NCBI GenBank assembly: GCA_047967505.1
Contig: CM106538.1
Reading direction: 5' to 3' (one strand)
Source: Dipteris shenzhenensis
Lineage: Eukaryota; Polypodiophyta; Polypodiopsida; Gleicheniales
DNA: 64,000 bases
Shown: piece by piece, positions 22,261-34,289 of the stretch
Numbering within the stretch: position 1 is the stretch's first letter
Layout: every line of letters starts with the position of its first letter
Program-made: the position numbers and the translations under genes
Notes under the pieces: generated by a model
Seen by the model: the letters and a program-made list of their open reading frames with translations, nothing else
What the model was told of the DNA's origin: nothing
Databases searched by the model: none

Positions 22261-22409
22261 AGCAGTTTCCGTCAAGAACCGATATGGGGTTCCCATGTGC
22301 GAAATGCTTAGTTCGTCAACCAGGGTTGAGTTTGGTTTTCAGGATCGCAAACTCATTTCTTCTCCTATGGAATTCATTTCTACTCCTATTGCACCCGGTC
22401 TGATGCAAG

Positions 22410-23070
22410 AGAGCCCTATAGATATGGGTTTGTATAGCCGGGCAAGTGGCTCTCTTATATATATGTGAAACATTTGAGCAGACAGTCAGTTTGTTGTTTC
22501 CCAGGTCAGCAAGTTTTTGCACAGTCCCGGTACTAAGCATTGGCAAGAAGCTAAGCGTATTTTCCATTACCTATAGGATAGGGTACACAGAATCTTGGAT
22601 TGTTTGATTATGATATTCGACAGTCTACCAGTTGGAATTGTTTTGTTTCTGGCAAGTCATGAGTATCTTGGTTAAGTAAGAGACAACCCACTGTTTCCAC
22701 CTCTTCATGTGAGGTTTTGGGTACAGGGCAGCTTGGCCACCTATTTTCTATGGTAAATTGTGTATGGCTGAAGAGGTTACTTGGAGATCTTCATGAGTGA
22801 TAGCAGACACATACTACCTTCTCACTGACAATCAAGGAATCCAATTTTTCATCCCCATACCAAGCACATTGAGACTCTCCATCATTGTGAGGCTTCATGC
22901 AGGGGAGATCACATTGACCTACTGCTCTAAATAGGACAATTTTGTTTATCTATTCACCAAGGCACTAACCAGAGAAAAGTTTAAAGCTTTCCACAAAGCT
23001 TTAGACTTGTTTTCTTGTGGCAATTGATCCAATGCTCTGTACATGTTGACACTATCACTATAGTGTGGAT
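22410..23070 (+). pseudogene. Copia RNase H region, heavily decayed
   Basis: Plus strand with corrections: SGSLIYM, VSQVSKFLHSPGTKHWQEAKRIFHYL (22470-22575) and, near 22850-22885, HTKHIE, all landmarks of the copia C-terminus. Many stops occur. It runs to the truncated 3' LTR at 23072. Confidence 0.75.
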
Positions 23071-23071
23071 T

Positions 23072-23138
23072 TGTTAGATTATGAGTTGTGGTGTAAACAC
23101 ACCCTCGGGGGACTTCTTCCTCCAATCTGGAAGATGAG
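23072..23138 (+). repeat. Truncated 3' LTR of the composite copia element
   Basis: TGTTAGATTATGAGTT and ACACACCCTCG match the start of the 17162 LTR. Similarity stops at about 23138, where LINE sequence starts. Confidence 0.7.
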
Positions 23139-23139
23139 C

Positions 23140-24600
23140 TAATAGACTCTTGAGTTCACAGATGACACGATCCTCTTTGTTAAGGGATTGGATGTGAGGG
23201 TGGGACTCCACTTGTGTTGGGACAGTGATTTGGATCAACTAGCACAAGTGATTGGGCTGCTACTTTGAGACAAAGTTCTTCACTTGGGGCGACTTTCAAA
23301 ATGCATCCCAAAAGGGTAGCTATAATGTTATGAGAGGTTGGGGGGTGAGTAACAAGTGGCATTGGTATTGGAGAATATCTATGTTATATTGTCGCTCCAC
23401 AAAGCTCTCCCTTGCAGGCAGAGCGTTCGTGGTTAGCCAAGTGCTGCTAGCTACAGCGTGGAAAATTGTACCTTGTTGGTGTTTCCATAGGAGATGGTTG
23501 GGACAGCTTTCATAAGTGGTGCACAGCTTTCAATGGGTAGGATCAAATGGCACACAAGATAATAGAGCTTGGGCTCTTGGGAGACTGCTATTCATAGTCT
23601 GAGGGGGGGTTAGGCATGACGACCAGAGATGCAGAGCAGTGGTTTAGGCATCTTTGACAGAGAAATGTAGAGGATAGCACTTCTGGGCAAGCTTATAGTG
23701 CAAGGCCTACTCCTAGTTTTAAACCCTAAAATCCACTACTGTAGCATGGTCTACTCTAAAACACTCCAATGATGGGGGAAGCATGTTAGTCCTCTCACAC
23801 ATGGGTTTTTTCAAAGGCCCCCTTCCCTAGAATGGGTTTCCCAATTTTGAGGTGCTCGATGAGGGTGTGGGGGTACATTCGCACCGGTATTATGTCAGCC
23901 AGCCTCAACGCAATGAGGAGATGAGACAACCAATCACATAGCATTATAGGGTCCTTTGCAAAAAAAGAAAAAAGCATTATAGGGTCCTTGACTAGGATTC
24001 CAGGCATGAGGAAGTACATTGGGTCGGGCAGAATGGGATAGTGCCTGGCCAAGTCCATTGGGACATGCAGCAAATTATTACCAACTCAATGTCTTCTTGC
24101 ATGAGAGGGGCAATATGACAGATAGAGGTGAATGAGGCAGCCATTTCATAGGCTTGGGGAGTGGGTTTGCATTAAGAGGATGCAGATCCTTGTCACTCTG
24201 GGTGGGACAGTTCTCTCAAATTGGAGTTGCCCTCTCAGGCTCTTCTGCCTTGACTACACCTGTAGGCTGGGAGAAAATGGAACACACTGATTAGAGCCCT
24301 CATCGATGTTGTACATTGTAGCCTTTGGTGGGATCCTGCCGATAGAGTATCCCACCATACCTAGGTGTCTCACCATGGTAACTCTAGTTGTGGGATGGCC
24401 GTCCCCTTAGAGACGTGTAGTGGGGCATTCGTTAGTGTTTTGGGCCACTTAAGGTCTGGCAGCCCATGCAAGACGGTGGGCAGCATGCAAGCATGGCATA
24501 TCTGGGCTGTGCATTGTAGCCTAGTGATTGGGGGACTGCATATCCAACCTGCTGCCACCGTTGCTAACATCTTTCTTCACATCATTTACACCTTGCGCTC
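23140..24600 (+). pseudogene. LINE ORF2 fragment
   Basis: Begins with FTDDTILFVKG (about 23157-23190), the RT palm motif. It continues with STKLSLAGRAFVVSQVLLAT, CWCFHRRWLGQL and, near 23590-23640, a degraded GGLG. A possible zf-RVT remnant (CGMAVPLETCS) lies near 24390-24420. The piece is riddled with stops and shifts; an imperfect duplication of GCATTATAGGGTCCTT lies at 23940-23990. It is a second, divergent LINE lineage. Confidence 0.65.
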
Positions 24601-24759
24601 AATTTAGGAGCAAGGTATAGAGGGCTCTAGGAATATCACAGAGCATTGTCAGTGTTTCGGCAAGTCTTGACCTGCATATATTTTCTACTTTCTTACGGAT
24701 GGAGGAAGCTGTTGTTTTTGTAGCAACCACACTTAGTGCTTGTATATATGCTTGCCACA

Positions 24760-25460
24760 TCTCTCTTTATTTCTAGCTGATATGAAGTGATGGACGAGGA
24801 GTATGACAGTATCATATAAAACAAAACTTTGGAACTAGTAGATCTACCACCATGAAAAACTTCCATTGGTAATAAATTCATCTACATTATGGGGAGACCT
24901 TTGCACTTGTACCCAACCGTCATCATGGGTGGCCTCTTTATTTGATGGAAGTCTTAATGGTGGTCCAAAACAGTAGGTCATATGGATTGGCTTTGTGGGT
25001 TTGAAATTAAAAGGCAAGAAGAAGCATGTCTATACGCTGAAAGAGGCAAGCACCTCATGCTTGGTACTCAAAGATAGATAAACACTTTCAAGAGAGATTT
25101 AGCTCATTTGACTATATTCTATATACAAAGCATCACAATAAAGACAATGCATTTCTCATTGTATTATAAGTTGATATTGTTGCAAATAACGAACTAAGAA
25201 ATGATGCCAAAGAAGAATGAATCAATGCCTTTGACATGAAAGACTTGGAATACGTGCATTATTTTTAGACACAAGGTTTGGAAGGAGAATGACAAAACCT
25301 TATATGACAGACTAAGTATTCATAAGAAGTCCTCAAAAGACTTAGAATGGAGGATTGCAAATCAATAAATATTCAAATGAATCTAAGTGAAAATTTATTA
25401 AAGAATGTGGAGTCTTGGAGTAGATGGAACCTTATACATGCAACTTGTTGGAAGCCTGAT
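24760..25460 (+). pseudogene. Eroded copia reverse transcriptase
   Basis: With gaps and stops ignored, the plus strand reads EVMDEEYDSII-NKTLELVDLPP (24785-24860), YTKHHNKDNAFLIV (25115-25160), NNELRND, FDMKDLEYVHYF (25230-25270) and LKRLRMEDCKS (25335-25370). These are copia RT blocks in the correct order. The copy is old: almost every block is in a different frame. Confidence 0.72.
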
Positions 25461-26238
25461 ACAGTTCTTTCATTAACATGAACTATTACTTTTTTGTGTT
25501 GATTTTTCTGTGTGCACCTCTTTAAGCATTACAACTTTACATAAAAGCTCAGGTGCCATTGACAAGGCTTGTGTAAAGAGAATACAAATTCCAATATATA
25601 AACTTACAATAACTCTGTGGAATTTATGCCTGTTGCATGTAATCTTTTACACTTGGGAATATACATATATTAGTATTTTTTTGACTTTGTTTCCTATTAA
25701 TGCATCAGGTCTTGTGTGTGGATTGGTGGAAGCACGATTGTATTGTAAGTGGGGGCACAGATTGCCAGTTGCAAGTGTTTTCCAAACTGCAAGTAAGCTG
25801 AAGGACATTAGTTGTGCTCGTTGATCCAGCTAGGTGTTTTTGAAGGAGGGCGCTTTGGCTCCAAAAGAGCTGTCCTATGCATGCCCAAATATAATCCCTA
25901 ATTAAACAAGTATAACTGCATAAATCTACCACACAATACCACTCATCTCTTCTCGGACCATGCAATGCAGATTTTGCTAAGATCGATAATTAGCGTATAG
26001 TGCATTTGTGCAGTTCCTTTTTTTTCCCTTTGGTTTTAGAATATAGAAAGAGATTTCTTGATGCTCATCTGATTTCTTGGAATAGATCAAACACATGTTT
26101 CCAATTTTCTAGATCATGTGATTTTTTAAAATCACTATAAGCATGTCTCATTACATTTTTTCAGTTTTTTTGGTGTAATTTCTGGATGTAGTCCAGTAAT
26201 TTAACAGAACTTCTGAAGGGGTTCATCAACTCATTTAC
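25461..26238. other. AT-rich sequence without recognisable genes
   Basis: Short open stretches on both strands and no domain recognised. Nothing supports a gene here. Confidence 0.45.
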
Positions 26239-26240
26239 TT

Positions 26241-26608
26241 TTGGATACATTTTTTGTGTCAAGTGCTCAAATTCCAATGTGGAATGAGGGGATTAAGGGA
26301 TTTGGATTGTCACAATTTGATAATTTTTTGCAGTGGTATTGGGATAAGTGCAATAATGAAGTGAAGGATTTGGTAGACATCATAATGCCTTTTGGGGCAT
26401 GGACTCTTTTTTCCCCTTCCCTTTCCCGCACTCGGCTTATTTTTTTGGGTTGGCTTGGATTGGGAAGCCTATTACTGCCGACTTGGATTTCAAAGCAAGG
26501 ATAAGGGTTCTGACTCAAGAAGACAGGCTTGAAACAATGTCTTGTTCATTGGGTCAGTATGGGTCAAGGTGTGCATTGATTGCCACTGAGACTGCTCAGT
26601 GGCCATAA
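26241..26608 (+). other. Unidentified open reading stretch
   Basis: Two overlapping plus-strand frames (26241-26504 and 26399-26608) are open. The first contains GIKGFGLSQFDNFLQWYWDKCNNEVKDLVDIIMPFGAW, broken here as GIKGFGLSQFDNFLQ and WYWDKCNNEVKDLVD. It looks like real protein (many aromatic residues, no low complexity). The second may continue it after a shift. I do not recognise the family. It could be an exon of a host or TE gene. Confidence 0.35.
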
Positions 26609-27300
26609 TCATTAGTGTTTCTTTTGGCAAGAAAATAAAGTTCTGTGGAGTGACCAAAACACATGAAGTCTAAAATTGTGTGAAAATCCTCGAATACATC
26701 AACATGAAGTGAGGCTGTTATAGCAAATCGGACTTGCCATGAAGGCCCTGTGGTTGAGTATGGAGTAAAACATGGTCCCACTCTCTCATGAAAGCCGCTC
26801 TCTCGGCCACTGCTGTAGGCGAAGAACCTTGGACTCTGCTCCAAGTGGCGATGGGGGGTGTATGATATCCTGCATGACCAAACCAAAAAGAGCCTCAAGT
26901 CAAGAAAGGAGGGTGCAAGACCATCGTACTTGAGGGTATTGAGCTTCTAGCAAAAACACATAAGCATCACATTCATTGGTGGTGGTTTTGAGGAGTGGGG
27001 GGGTGTTCACTCTTTGTAAACTCCATATAGCATGTGCGAGCAAGCATGTATTAAAAATACCCCTATTACTACGTTCCAATAGGTTGGTGTCCCTTCCCTC
27101 CCTCTTTGTTGTATGTGTAGAGTGTATTGTGCGAGGATTGTTGAGGGCGAATGGATGGCTAGGTTATCGCTGTGAGTCAGGCTTGAAGCAACTCACCGAT
27201 GAGGATAAAAGTAGGTTGGTGGTTAATAGAGAGAGAGGAGGGTCTTGTGTAGGGCTCAAAATGGGGAGAGGATGGAGGATAATGAAGGGGTGGAGTGGGT
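26609..27300. other. No recognisable gene
   Basis: A minus-strand open stretch (26596-26898) and a plus-strand one (26976-27308) show no known domain. Probably intergenic or decayed TE DNA. Confidence 0.4.
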
Positions 27301-27307
27301 TTTTATA

Positions 27308-27333
27308 GGAATGGGTTTAGGGTTAGGGTTAAA
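27308..27333. repeat. Interstitial plant-type telomeric motif, inverted
   Basis: GTTTAGGGTTAGGGTT runs straight into AAACCCTAAA, so a TTTAGGG-type repeat meets its reverse complement head to head. Two or three units only. Confidence 0.8.
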
Positions 27334-27896
27334 CCCTAAACTCTTCCCAGACCATAACTTTTCATGGTTAGCTCGGATCCCTCTTCTGTAAAATGGTAAA
27401 ATGTTTGAAATTGCGAGCCCTAACATTGATGTCCATTAGATAGCTTGATTTGCGCTTCAAGTGGATTCTTTTTAAGAAATAAAGAAATTTCTTAAGGTAG
27501 TAACCCAAGGTTGATGCTTGTGGTTGATATGTTTAGCCTTTAAAACTCTCCTTACTCTTGAGTGCTATGTTCTTGAAAATTCGTGGTAGTTTGTTTTTTA
27601 CACATACTTGCGTATGTTTACTCATTACTGAAGGCACTAGTCTCCTCGGCAAATGGTGCCAAATGTTAGCTCTTTCTCACGGCTTCTATAGGAAGAGAAA
27701 GGTATTCTTAGTATGCAGGGTTCCGAGGCTATATTGGTGGTGTTGTTTATAGTATAAGTGTAGATTAGGACCTTGTGTCGTATTTCGGTGAGAGACGTAG
27801 GCTTAAGTTTGGTAAGCAAACATAGTGCATGCATGTGTGAAAGGAACATGCAACATCATGATTCGAGTAATGAAGGCTTTCGCCTCCATTAGGGGT
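27334..27896. other. No recognisable gene
   Basis: AT-rich sequence between two telomere-like stretches, with no domain or structured repeat. Confidence 0.4.
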
Positions 27897-28100
27897 TGAA
27901 AGGTTTAGGATGAGTTTAACGGTTAGAGGGAGGTTCAGGGTTGAGAAGGAGGTTGAGGGTTTAGAAGAGGGTCCATGGTTTAGAAGGGGTTCAGGGTTTA
28001 GAAGGAGGATCGAAGATTCAGGGTATAACACATGGCGGAGAACACGTCTCCCTTGTAGATTATGGAGGTCAAGGATTGAGGGACTAAGGGTTTAGGGGGA
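27897..28100 (+). repeat. Degenerate telomere-like minisatellite
   Basis: Repeated GGTTTAGAAGG and GGTTCAGGG / GGTTGAGGG segments with a period of about 18-20 bp. It looks like diverged GGTTTAGGG sequence. A related GGA-rich run follows at 28130-28215. Confidence 0.7.
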
Positions 28101-28419
28101 GCATAGGAGTGGGAGAGGAAGATGTAAGAGCATGGGAAAGGGGGAGAGGGTGAAGAAGGGAGGAGGAGGAGGGAGGAGGAGGAGGAGGAGAAGAGGGAGA
28201 GGAGGGGTTGCAAGGTTGGAGAAGAGAGGAGTTGCAAGGTTAGGACATGCTTTTGGACGTGCAGTGCAAGGAAGCATGGACACTTGGAGACAATTGTCTG
28301 GAATACCAAAGTAGAACTCAACACAATGCTCCAAAGAGTGTGGGCTTCATTCCATTATGGGGTATTTATACAAGTTGGAGAGCTTCTCTCTCTGTAGGTA
28401 GGAATTGTAAAACATTCTC

Positions 28420-28550
28420 TCTCTACATGTAGAACTTGCATGTTGCATGTAGGACTTGCATGTAGGAATCGTATGTAGAACTTGCATGTAGAACATGCAT
28501 GTAAGAGTTGCATGCAGGACTTGCATGTTGGAGATGCATGTTGAGGATTC
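28420..28550 (+). repeat. TGCATG-rich minisatellite
   Basis: About eight units of GTAGAACTTGCAT / GTAGGACTTGCAT type, 13-16 bp each. Each ends in TGCATG or ATGCAT, the palindromic RY core. Confidence 0.82.
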
Positions 28551-30469
28551 CTAAGCGAGATTATTCCTAGCCTTATGCAAGTATAAGCAGAGCTTTGCTG
28601 CTACTCTACACACATTCTGTGCTACCTAGGTTCATGTTGTAGAGACAACAAGCATTAAATGACCTTGTCAAAATTTGCTTGTCTAGTCTTATCACTCGAT
28701 TTCTTGCAATGTGAGCTTGTTTTATGCTATAGAACTACATCTAGGATTTTCCAATGTTCACAAATTTTGAGTTCAAAGCTTTGAGTATGAACAATGAAAA
28801 AGGTTTGAATGGTAGTAGTGGTAAAAGGTAATGAATATCAGCTTAAGCCCACTTGGGTTGATGGAGGAAGAGATCACCCAACACTCTAATGGCTACTCTA
28901 ATAGCATGGAGGGGGATGAGAAGGGAGGTGTAAGTGGTGAAGAGGGACTGGGTGATCAAAACAAAGATTGATTGTTAGACTCTACTCACAACAGGGATTA
29001 ATTCTTGGAATCTAACCAGAACAAGATTGCTATTACTTAGTATAAAGTTGTGAGTTTAGGAAAATTGGTTTTGGTTTTAAGACTTACATTCCTTTCTTCT
29101 TCTCAATTCTAACCGATAATAAAAAATACCTTGTATGTGTTAAAAGTTCTTATGAAAATGTGTGTGTGTGTGTACTCTTGTTTGCTTAGCTCCATGCTGT
29201 GTTTATGTGTGGACCATGGATAGAAGGAAAAATAGTTCTTAATGCAAGAAAAAATGTTTTATGGACTTTTTTTTGGAAATGCAACAAGAGAAATGCATAG
29301 ATTTTTGGATGAAGAATGCAAATCCACAAGAATAAGTTGGAGGTACATAACCATTTGATGGTGATGTTGCAAATGCTTTTGATCAACATGCAACTAAAAG
29401 CCAATGCATCTTAGGTTGAACCTCTAGAATCATAAGTAGGCATTGGACCACCATTAGGTGAAACCTATGACAGTTCTAACTAGGCTTCACGTAGAGATTT
29501 CTTATGGTACTTTTAATCCTTTTCAAGATCCACTTTCACATAGGATGGGAAAAACCAAAATCTTCATGGCCCAAAATGGGAATTTGTTACTAAAATACTC
29601 GATCATGTTGATTTGAAATGCAACTCTGGGAAGGAGAGAAATTCGGGAAGAACCTCCATGTTAGGTTTATTATGCAAGCCTGGCATAGGATCTTGGGACA
29701 TCCCTTTGAGGAAAACAAGAAGTATGCTTCATCTTTCAAAGACTTTTCCACCTTTCAAAACAAGGAAGGTTGTTTGCACATGTTAGAGTATAGTAGTTGG
29801 CAAAAGACATGCCAACATGGAGATGGTGGGATCACATGCTATCACATGTAATAGACAAAACTTATTTCCTTTCTTTGCGTTATGTTTCTTGCACATATTT
29901 TCTTACATTATATCCTTAATTCAACTCCTCAACACAACTACCCTTGCACCTCTTTTACACTATACTTTCCTAGACATTATTTGCTTTTGGATGGATACGT
30001 GTGAGCCACTGTGCATGATTGAATGTAATGGCCATATAACCTTAGGACCATGCTTTCACATGCTAGCCAGTGCATGATATTAGAGACAGTCAAGAACGCT
30101 ACTAGAATAGTTATTATTGGTATTCTATATATAGAATAGGTTATTAGAATATATAGATATCTCTATGCATCTACATGTTTTCCACACACTTTAATTTTAC
30201 ATCGAAATAATGCAGTAATGATTTAAGAATATTGTATGTGATGCCAATGATCATGAATTTATCTGATCAAATCTATGGCTAAAGGCAGTATTCATTGACG
30301 AATCCACCATGCTATAGATACTAGCAACCAAAAGATGTTCCATGTAATCTTGCACATTGTAAGGACAAAGGTTTCCTTGTTTAGACATTTATATGATGCA
30401 TTTCAAAGATGGGTGTTTGAGTAGATACAACACGCAACAAGGAAGCTAGATGAATGTTTTTTTGACTAG
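28551..30469. other. No recognisable gene
   Basis: AT-rich sequence with scattered short open stretches (for example 29618-29851, plus strand) and a short GT run near 29161. No domain recognised. Confidence 0.4.
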
Positions 30470-30474
30470 ATAGA

Positions 30475-31112
30475 CCAAAAGGAGAGGGAGAGGGAGAGGG
30501 AGAGAGGAAGAGGGAGACAGTGGGGACATAAATAGAGGGGGAGCTCTAGAAGGGTGAGATTATAGAAGGGGGGAGAGAGAGAGAGAGAGAGAGAGAGTGA
30601 GAGAGAGAATTTTAGAAAGGAGAGATATGGACATGGAGAAGGAGATGGAGTTAGAGACGGAGACAAAGACAAAGATGAGAGAGACGAGACAAAGATAAGA
30701 TAGAGATGAGATAGAGATGGAATTAGAGACAGAGATGGAGATTTAGATGGAGATGGAGTTAGAAAGGGGGAAGGGGGAAGGGAATGTTAAAAGGGGGAGG
30801 GGTAAAGGGAATTTTAAAAGGGGTTATGGTGGGAGGGTAAGAGAGAGAGGGAGAAGGGGGGAGAGGGAATCTAGGAAGGGTGAGGGGCATTGAATTTCAT
30901 ATGGGAGGGAAAACATGGGATAGGTGGGGAGGGGATCGCAAAGGAAAAACGAGGCAAAAGGAGAGGGAAAGGGAGTGAGGGACGAGATGGGGGATAAGCA
31001 GAAGGGAGGGATGGAAAATGTGAGAGGGAATGGGATGGGGGATAGATGGGGAGGGAGGGGAAATGAGGAATTGATAAAGTGGGGAGAGAGAGAGAGAGAG
31101 AGAGGAGTGCAC
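30475..31112 (+). repeat. 640-bp polypurine tract
   Basis: Nearly uninterrupted A/G on the plus strand, with GAGAGG, (GA)n near 30573-30600 and 31085-31102, and GGAGATGGAG-type repeats. It translates to low-complexity nonsense on both strands. Mirror-symmetric parts could form triplex DNA; this is inference. Confidence 0.88.
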
Positions 31113-33058
31113 ACGATATAACTAGTTGTACACTATGTTGTATTGAACATGAACATGAATATATACATGATAACCCCTTAAGGTTAGGGTTTGCCCCTTA
31201 TGCCCTTAAGGTATGGTGCAATTTACACCATCCTCACCACCCCCTCTTAAATGGCAATATTTTTGTGGATTTTGTTTGGTGCATATAATATCATCCAAAA
31301 CTGGAAAAGAAAACTGAAAGAAATCAAAGTAGTATGTGTATATGTGAGCACAATGACTATGTAGTGGAAGCATGTACAATGAGTACAACCTATGTGATCT
31401 TATATATAATGTGCATTTCCCCCTCTTAAGTTGTAGGCCATCCTTGGACTTTGTCAACGGGTCATTGTTTGGTTGGGTGTAGCCATTTTTGGTGAGGTTC
31501 AGGGACTTTTCTGTATATAGGTATCTTGCATGACCCATAACTTATGCATTGCTGAACGGAATTCGGCAAACTTTGTCTTCAAGTTGTAGTACACATTCCA
31601 AACTTGAACATGAGAGGAAAAAATTATGGAATAAGGATTTGCATGTAAAGCATGCATCCTGAAGACTATAGGATATAGCAATTTATTCAAAAACATCAAA
31701 ATTTTGTTCTATATATACATGCAACCAGGTGATCATTCAAAAGTACACTATGTGAGCTTCTTCTCAACCCAAGGACACACCTAAATAAGATCATTATGCA
31801 TGGGTTAATGGGCATCCAATGTTTTGCTAAAGTGATGCATACCCATTTGAGCGCACGCTCCATAATTTTTTTTTGATTTGTTGAAACTAAAACGGATTGA
31901 AAATTTGAAATCCAAACTATTGGGACTAGTGCATGGTGGTCTTAGAACATTGATAGTTGTTGGTATTGGTATCTAGATTCACCCTAAAATAGAAGAAGTT
32001 GAAAAAGTGTAATTTGTGCATGTGAAAAGATATTTTAATAAATTTAACACTATTTACAATTTTGAATTGTTTCTTTTTCCACGCACTTGCTTTTTATATG
32101 GCTCATAAGCATGCCAAAGGTCATTTCATTTAATAATAAACACCATCAAACCTGATAGCGCGCCTTTTGGTCTAGTTGTGTTTTGAAGCATTTTAGGCCA
32201 TATTGCACTTGTTTGGGATATCCAATTTTGCTGACATGTATTGCCAGAGGGAGAAAAACCAACGGTTGAAATTTCGCTACTCCTACGAATTTTGAATTTT
32301 CACACCTCCCGTCCCTCAAATCTTGGAAGATTAAGTACTTACAACCTGCCCCCACCCTGCAAATGTCATACAACCTGCATGCACCTCGACATGACCTTGC
32401 ACAGACTTTGGTTTACCATTGCCTTCTTTCGGGTAAGTTGTCTTCTATTCTTTGCTTTCCTCACAAGCTAGATTCTCTCTTTTTTGGTTTGGCATTGTCG
32501 TCTTTCATTGATCGTCGCCATGGCAACGTGCAACTCGCCATGGCTTACAAGAGAATCAAACAGAGACTAGGAGATAGAAAAGCTGAAAAGCTTGGTCAAG
32601 GCACAAGGAATAGAAAACTCCTTGTAGAGCAGCAGCAGGAAGCAGGTGTTGCAGATGCATGCATTCAATCATTGCCCCATCAGAGCGAAGAAAATGAGTT
32701 GTGATGTCACGATTGGTGGTAGCATTCGAGGAAGCAACATCAGAGGCCATTCAAGTAAATACCATTCTCGAGTCTTCACAAGATTTAGCCTGCACTCTAA
32801 AGTTCATAGAGTGACAACCCTACCAACACCTTGTATTTTCATGCCAAAACGTCACTACTATTGCAATGACTTTTGCACTTAGGCTGTCTCTCCTTTTCTT
32901 GCGTTCTGTTGAAGCCCATAGACTACTTGGATCGGGATGATCAGGCATTGCTTCTACTCTTTGTGCATCTTTCGAGAGTTTCTCCAAATAACAAGGACAT
33001 CTGTAGAAAGTAGACGGGATGTAAGATGTTTAACGAGCACATCATACACATGCTTGAT
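31113..33058. other. No firm gene
   Basis: An open plus-strand stretch at 32363-32704 includes KRIKQRLGDRKAEKLGQG and RKLLVEQQQEAGVADAC, with coding-like composition. I recognise no family and no exon context. The rest is AT-rich without structure. Confidence 0.35.
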
Positions 33059-33575
33059 ACAACGCAGGTCAGTGGTTGTCTAAACCATCTCGATGGTTGC
33101 TTGTGATTGAGATTTGGGATAGTTTACTTGTTTCATTTCTTGATACAACGCAGGTCAATGGTTGCCTAAACCAGCTCGGTGGTTGTTTGTGATTGAGCTT
33201 TGGGATAGTTTACTAGGCTGGCCTGGACTTAATGTGATTGTCCTAAACCATCTCGGTGGTTGGTATATCATGCAATCGTGTGGCTGGTTCAGCTCAAACA
33301 CTAGAACCAGGCTGCTGGCTTGGACTTAATGTGATTGTTCTAAACTAGCTCGGTGGTTGGAACATCATGCAATCATGGTTGGGTCAGCTCAAACACCAGT
33401 TATGTGATTGTCCTAAACTAGCCCGATGGTTGGAATATCATGCAACTGTGTGGCTGGTTCAGCTCAAACACCAGAACTAGGTTGACTTGGACTTAATGTG
33501 ATTGTCCTAAACTAGCTCGGTGGTTGGAACATCATGCAATCATGATTGGGTCAGCTCAAACACCAGTTAAGGTTA
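33059..33575 (+). repeat. Minisatellite built on CTCGGTGGTTG
   Basis: At least six imperfect units share CCTAAACTAGCTCGGTGGTTGG and CATGCAATC. Two shorter early units (TGATACAACGCAGGTCA) give way to longer units that alternate with CAGCTCAAACACCAG. Unit length is about 75-100 bp. No coding potential. Confidence 0.8.
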
Positions 33576-34289
33576 GAGGAGGTAGGCACTGGCAACGAAA
33601 TAATGCATTTTTGTTGGTTTAGGATTACCTGCAACCCCCACAAAATATAACCTTTAGTAAATCCCAAATAATCACCACGCTTGTTTCAGTAAATCCCAAT
33701 CAAATAAATCCCAAACAAGGGAAAATATAAATCCCAAACAATATACTAATCCCAAACAACCACTGAGCTTGTTTTAGTGACAATGACTATGCATGAGGGA
33801 GCATCTAACTCACAGGCTCACATTTCTTGTAGACAAAATATATGGGACACAATAATGTTATTGTTACAAAGTATATCTTCCTTGTGTTTTTGAAATGTTC
33901 TTGTGTTTAAGGATTGTATGATTGGTTGGAGAGGGTATTGTACACTTAGGTTAATATAGTTGAATTTCCATGCACGTGTTGTTTTCAAGCGTTCAATTTC
34001 TTTGAGAACAGACACATCTACTTTGATGTGCTTCATTTGGAAAGGTTGTAATATGTAGAGGTTACATGGATCTCAGCAAGTTTTTTTTGTTCTTGGGTTA
34101 GTTGTTCTTGGAGGTTATGCAGGGTATCTCTAAGTATCTTTGTCTCTCCTTCCATTCTCAACAAGTGAACCTTTGCAAAGTGTGCTTCAGCATTGGAATG
34201 GCCGATGCGTTACAATATCCTAGTAAGCCTTGAAGATAATCGCTTACGTATTGAATCAAACTCGTCACATTTTCAAACAAAGGTGGAGC

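Larger units (their letters stand above)
21171..22405 (-). repeat. Inverted block bounded by copia inverted repeats
   Basis: Copia RT sequence encoding FGFQ-x2-K and ISTPI-PG is present on the minus strand at about 21180-21270 and on the plus strand at about 22325-22405. The two form an imperfect inverted repeat around roughly 1 kb whose coding content is all on the minus strand. The left arm also contains a 45-bp direct duplication (CCCGGGTT-TATAGGAG at 21171 and 21217). Confidence 0.68.
17162..23140 (+). mobile_element. Composite copia element with gypsy and LINE pieces inside
   Basis: A 206-bp LTR (17162-17367) with primer site and a second, truncated copy of its start at 23072-23138 bracket about 5.7 kb. 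In order the interior holds about 1.4 kb without a gene, a gypsy pol remnant, copia integrase and RT pieces, a LINE thumb fragment, an inverted copia/LINE RT block, and copia RNase H pieces back on the plus strand. Both outer LTR copies share TGTTAGATTATGAGT and ACACACCCT. The mosaic is probably one old copia element that received later insertions and rearrangements. Whether the gypsy piece was inserted or recombined in is unclear. Confidence 0.65.

Noticed and set aside
30824-31121. ORFs on both strands in the purine tract and similar low-complexity stretches (22067-22468, 28092-28334)
   Set aside because: Composition alone keeps them open; no domain, no codon structure.
33059-33575. CRISPR-like array
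   Set aside because: Units vary in length and sequence, spacers are not unique, and the context is a plant nuclear genome. It is a minisatellite.
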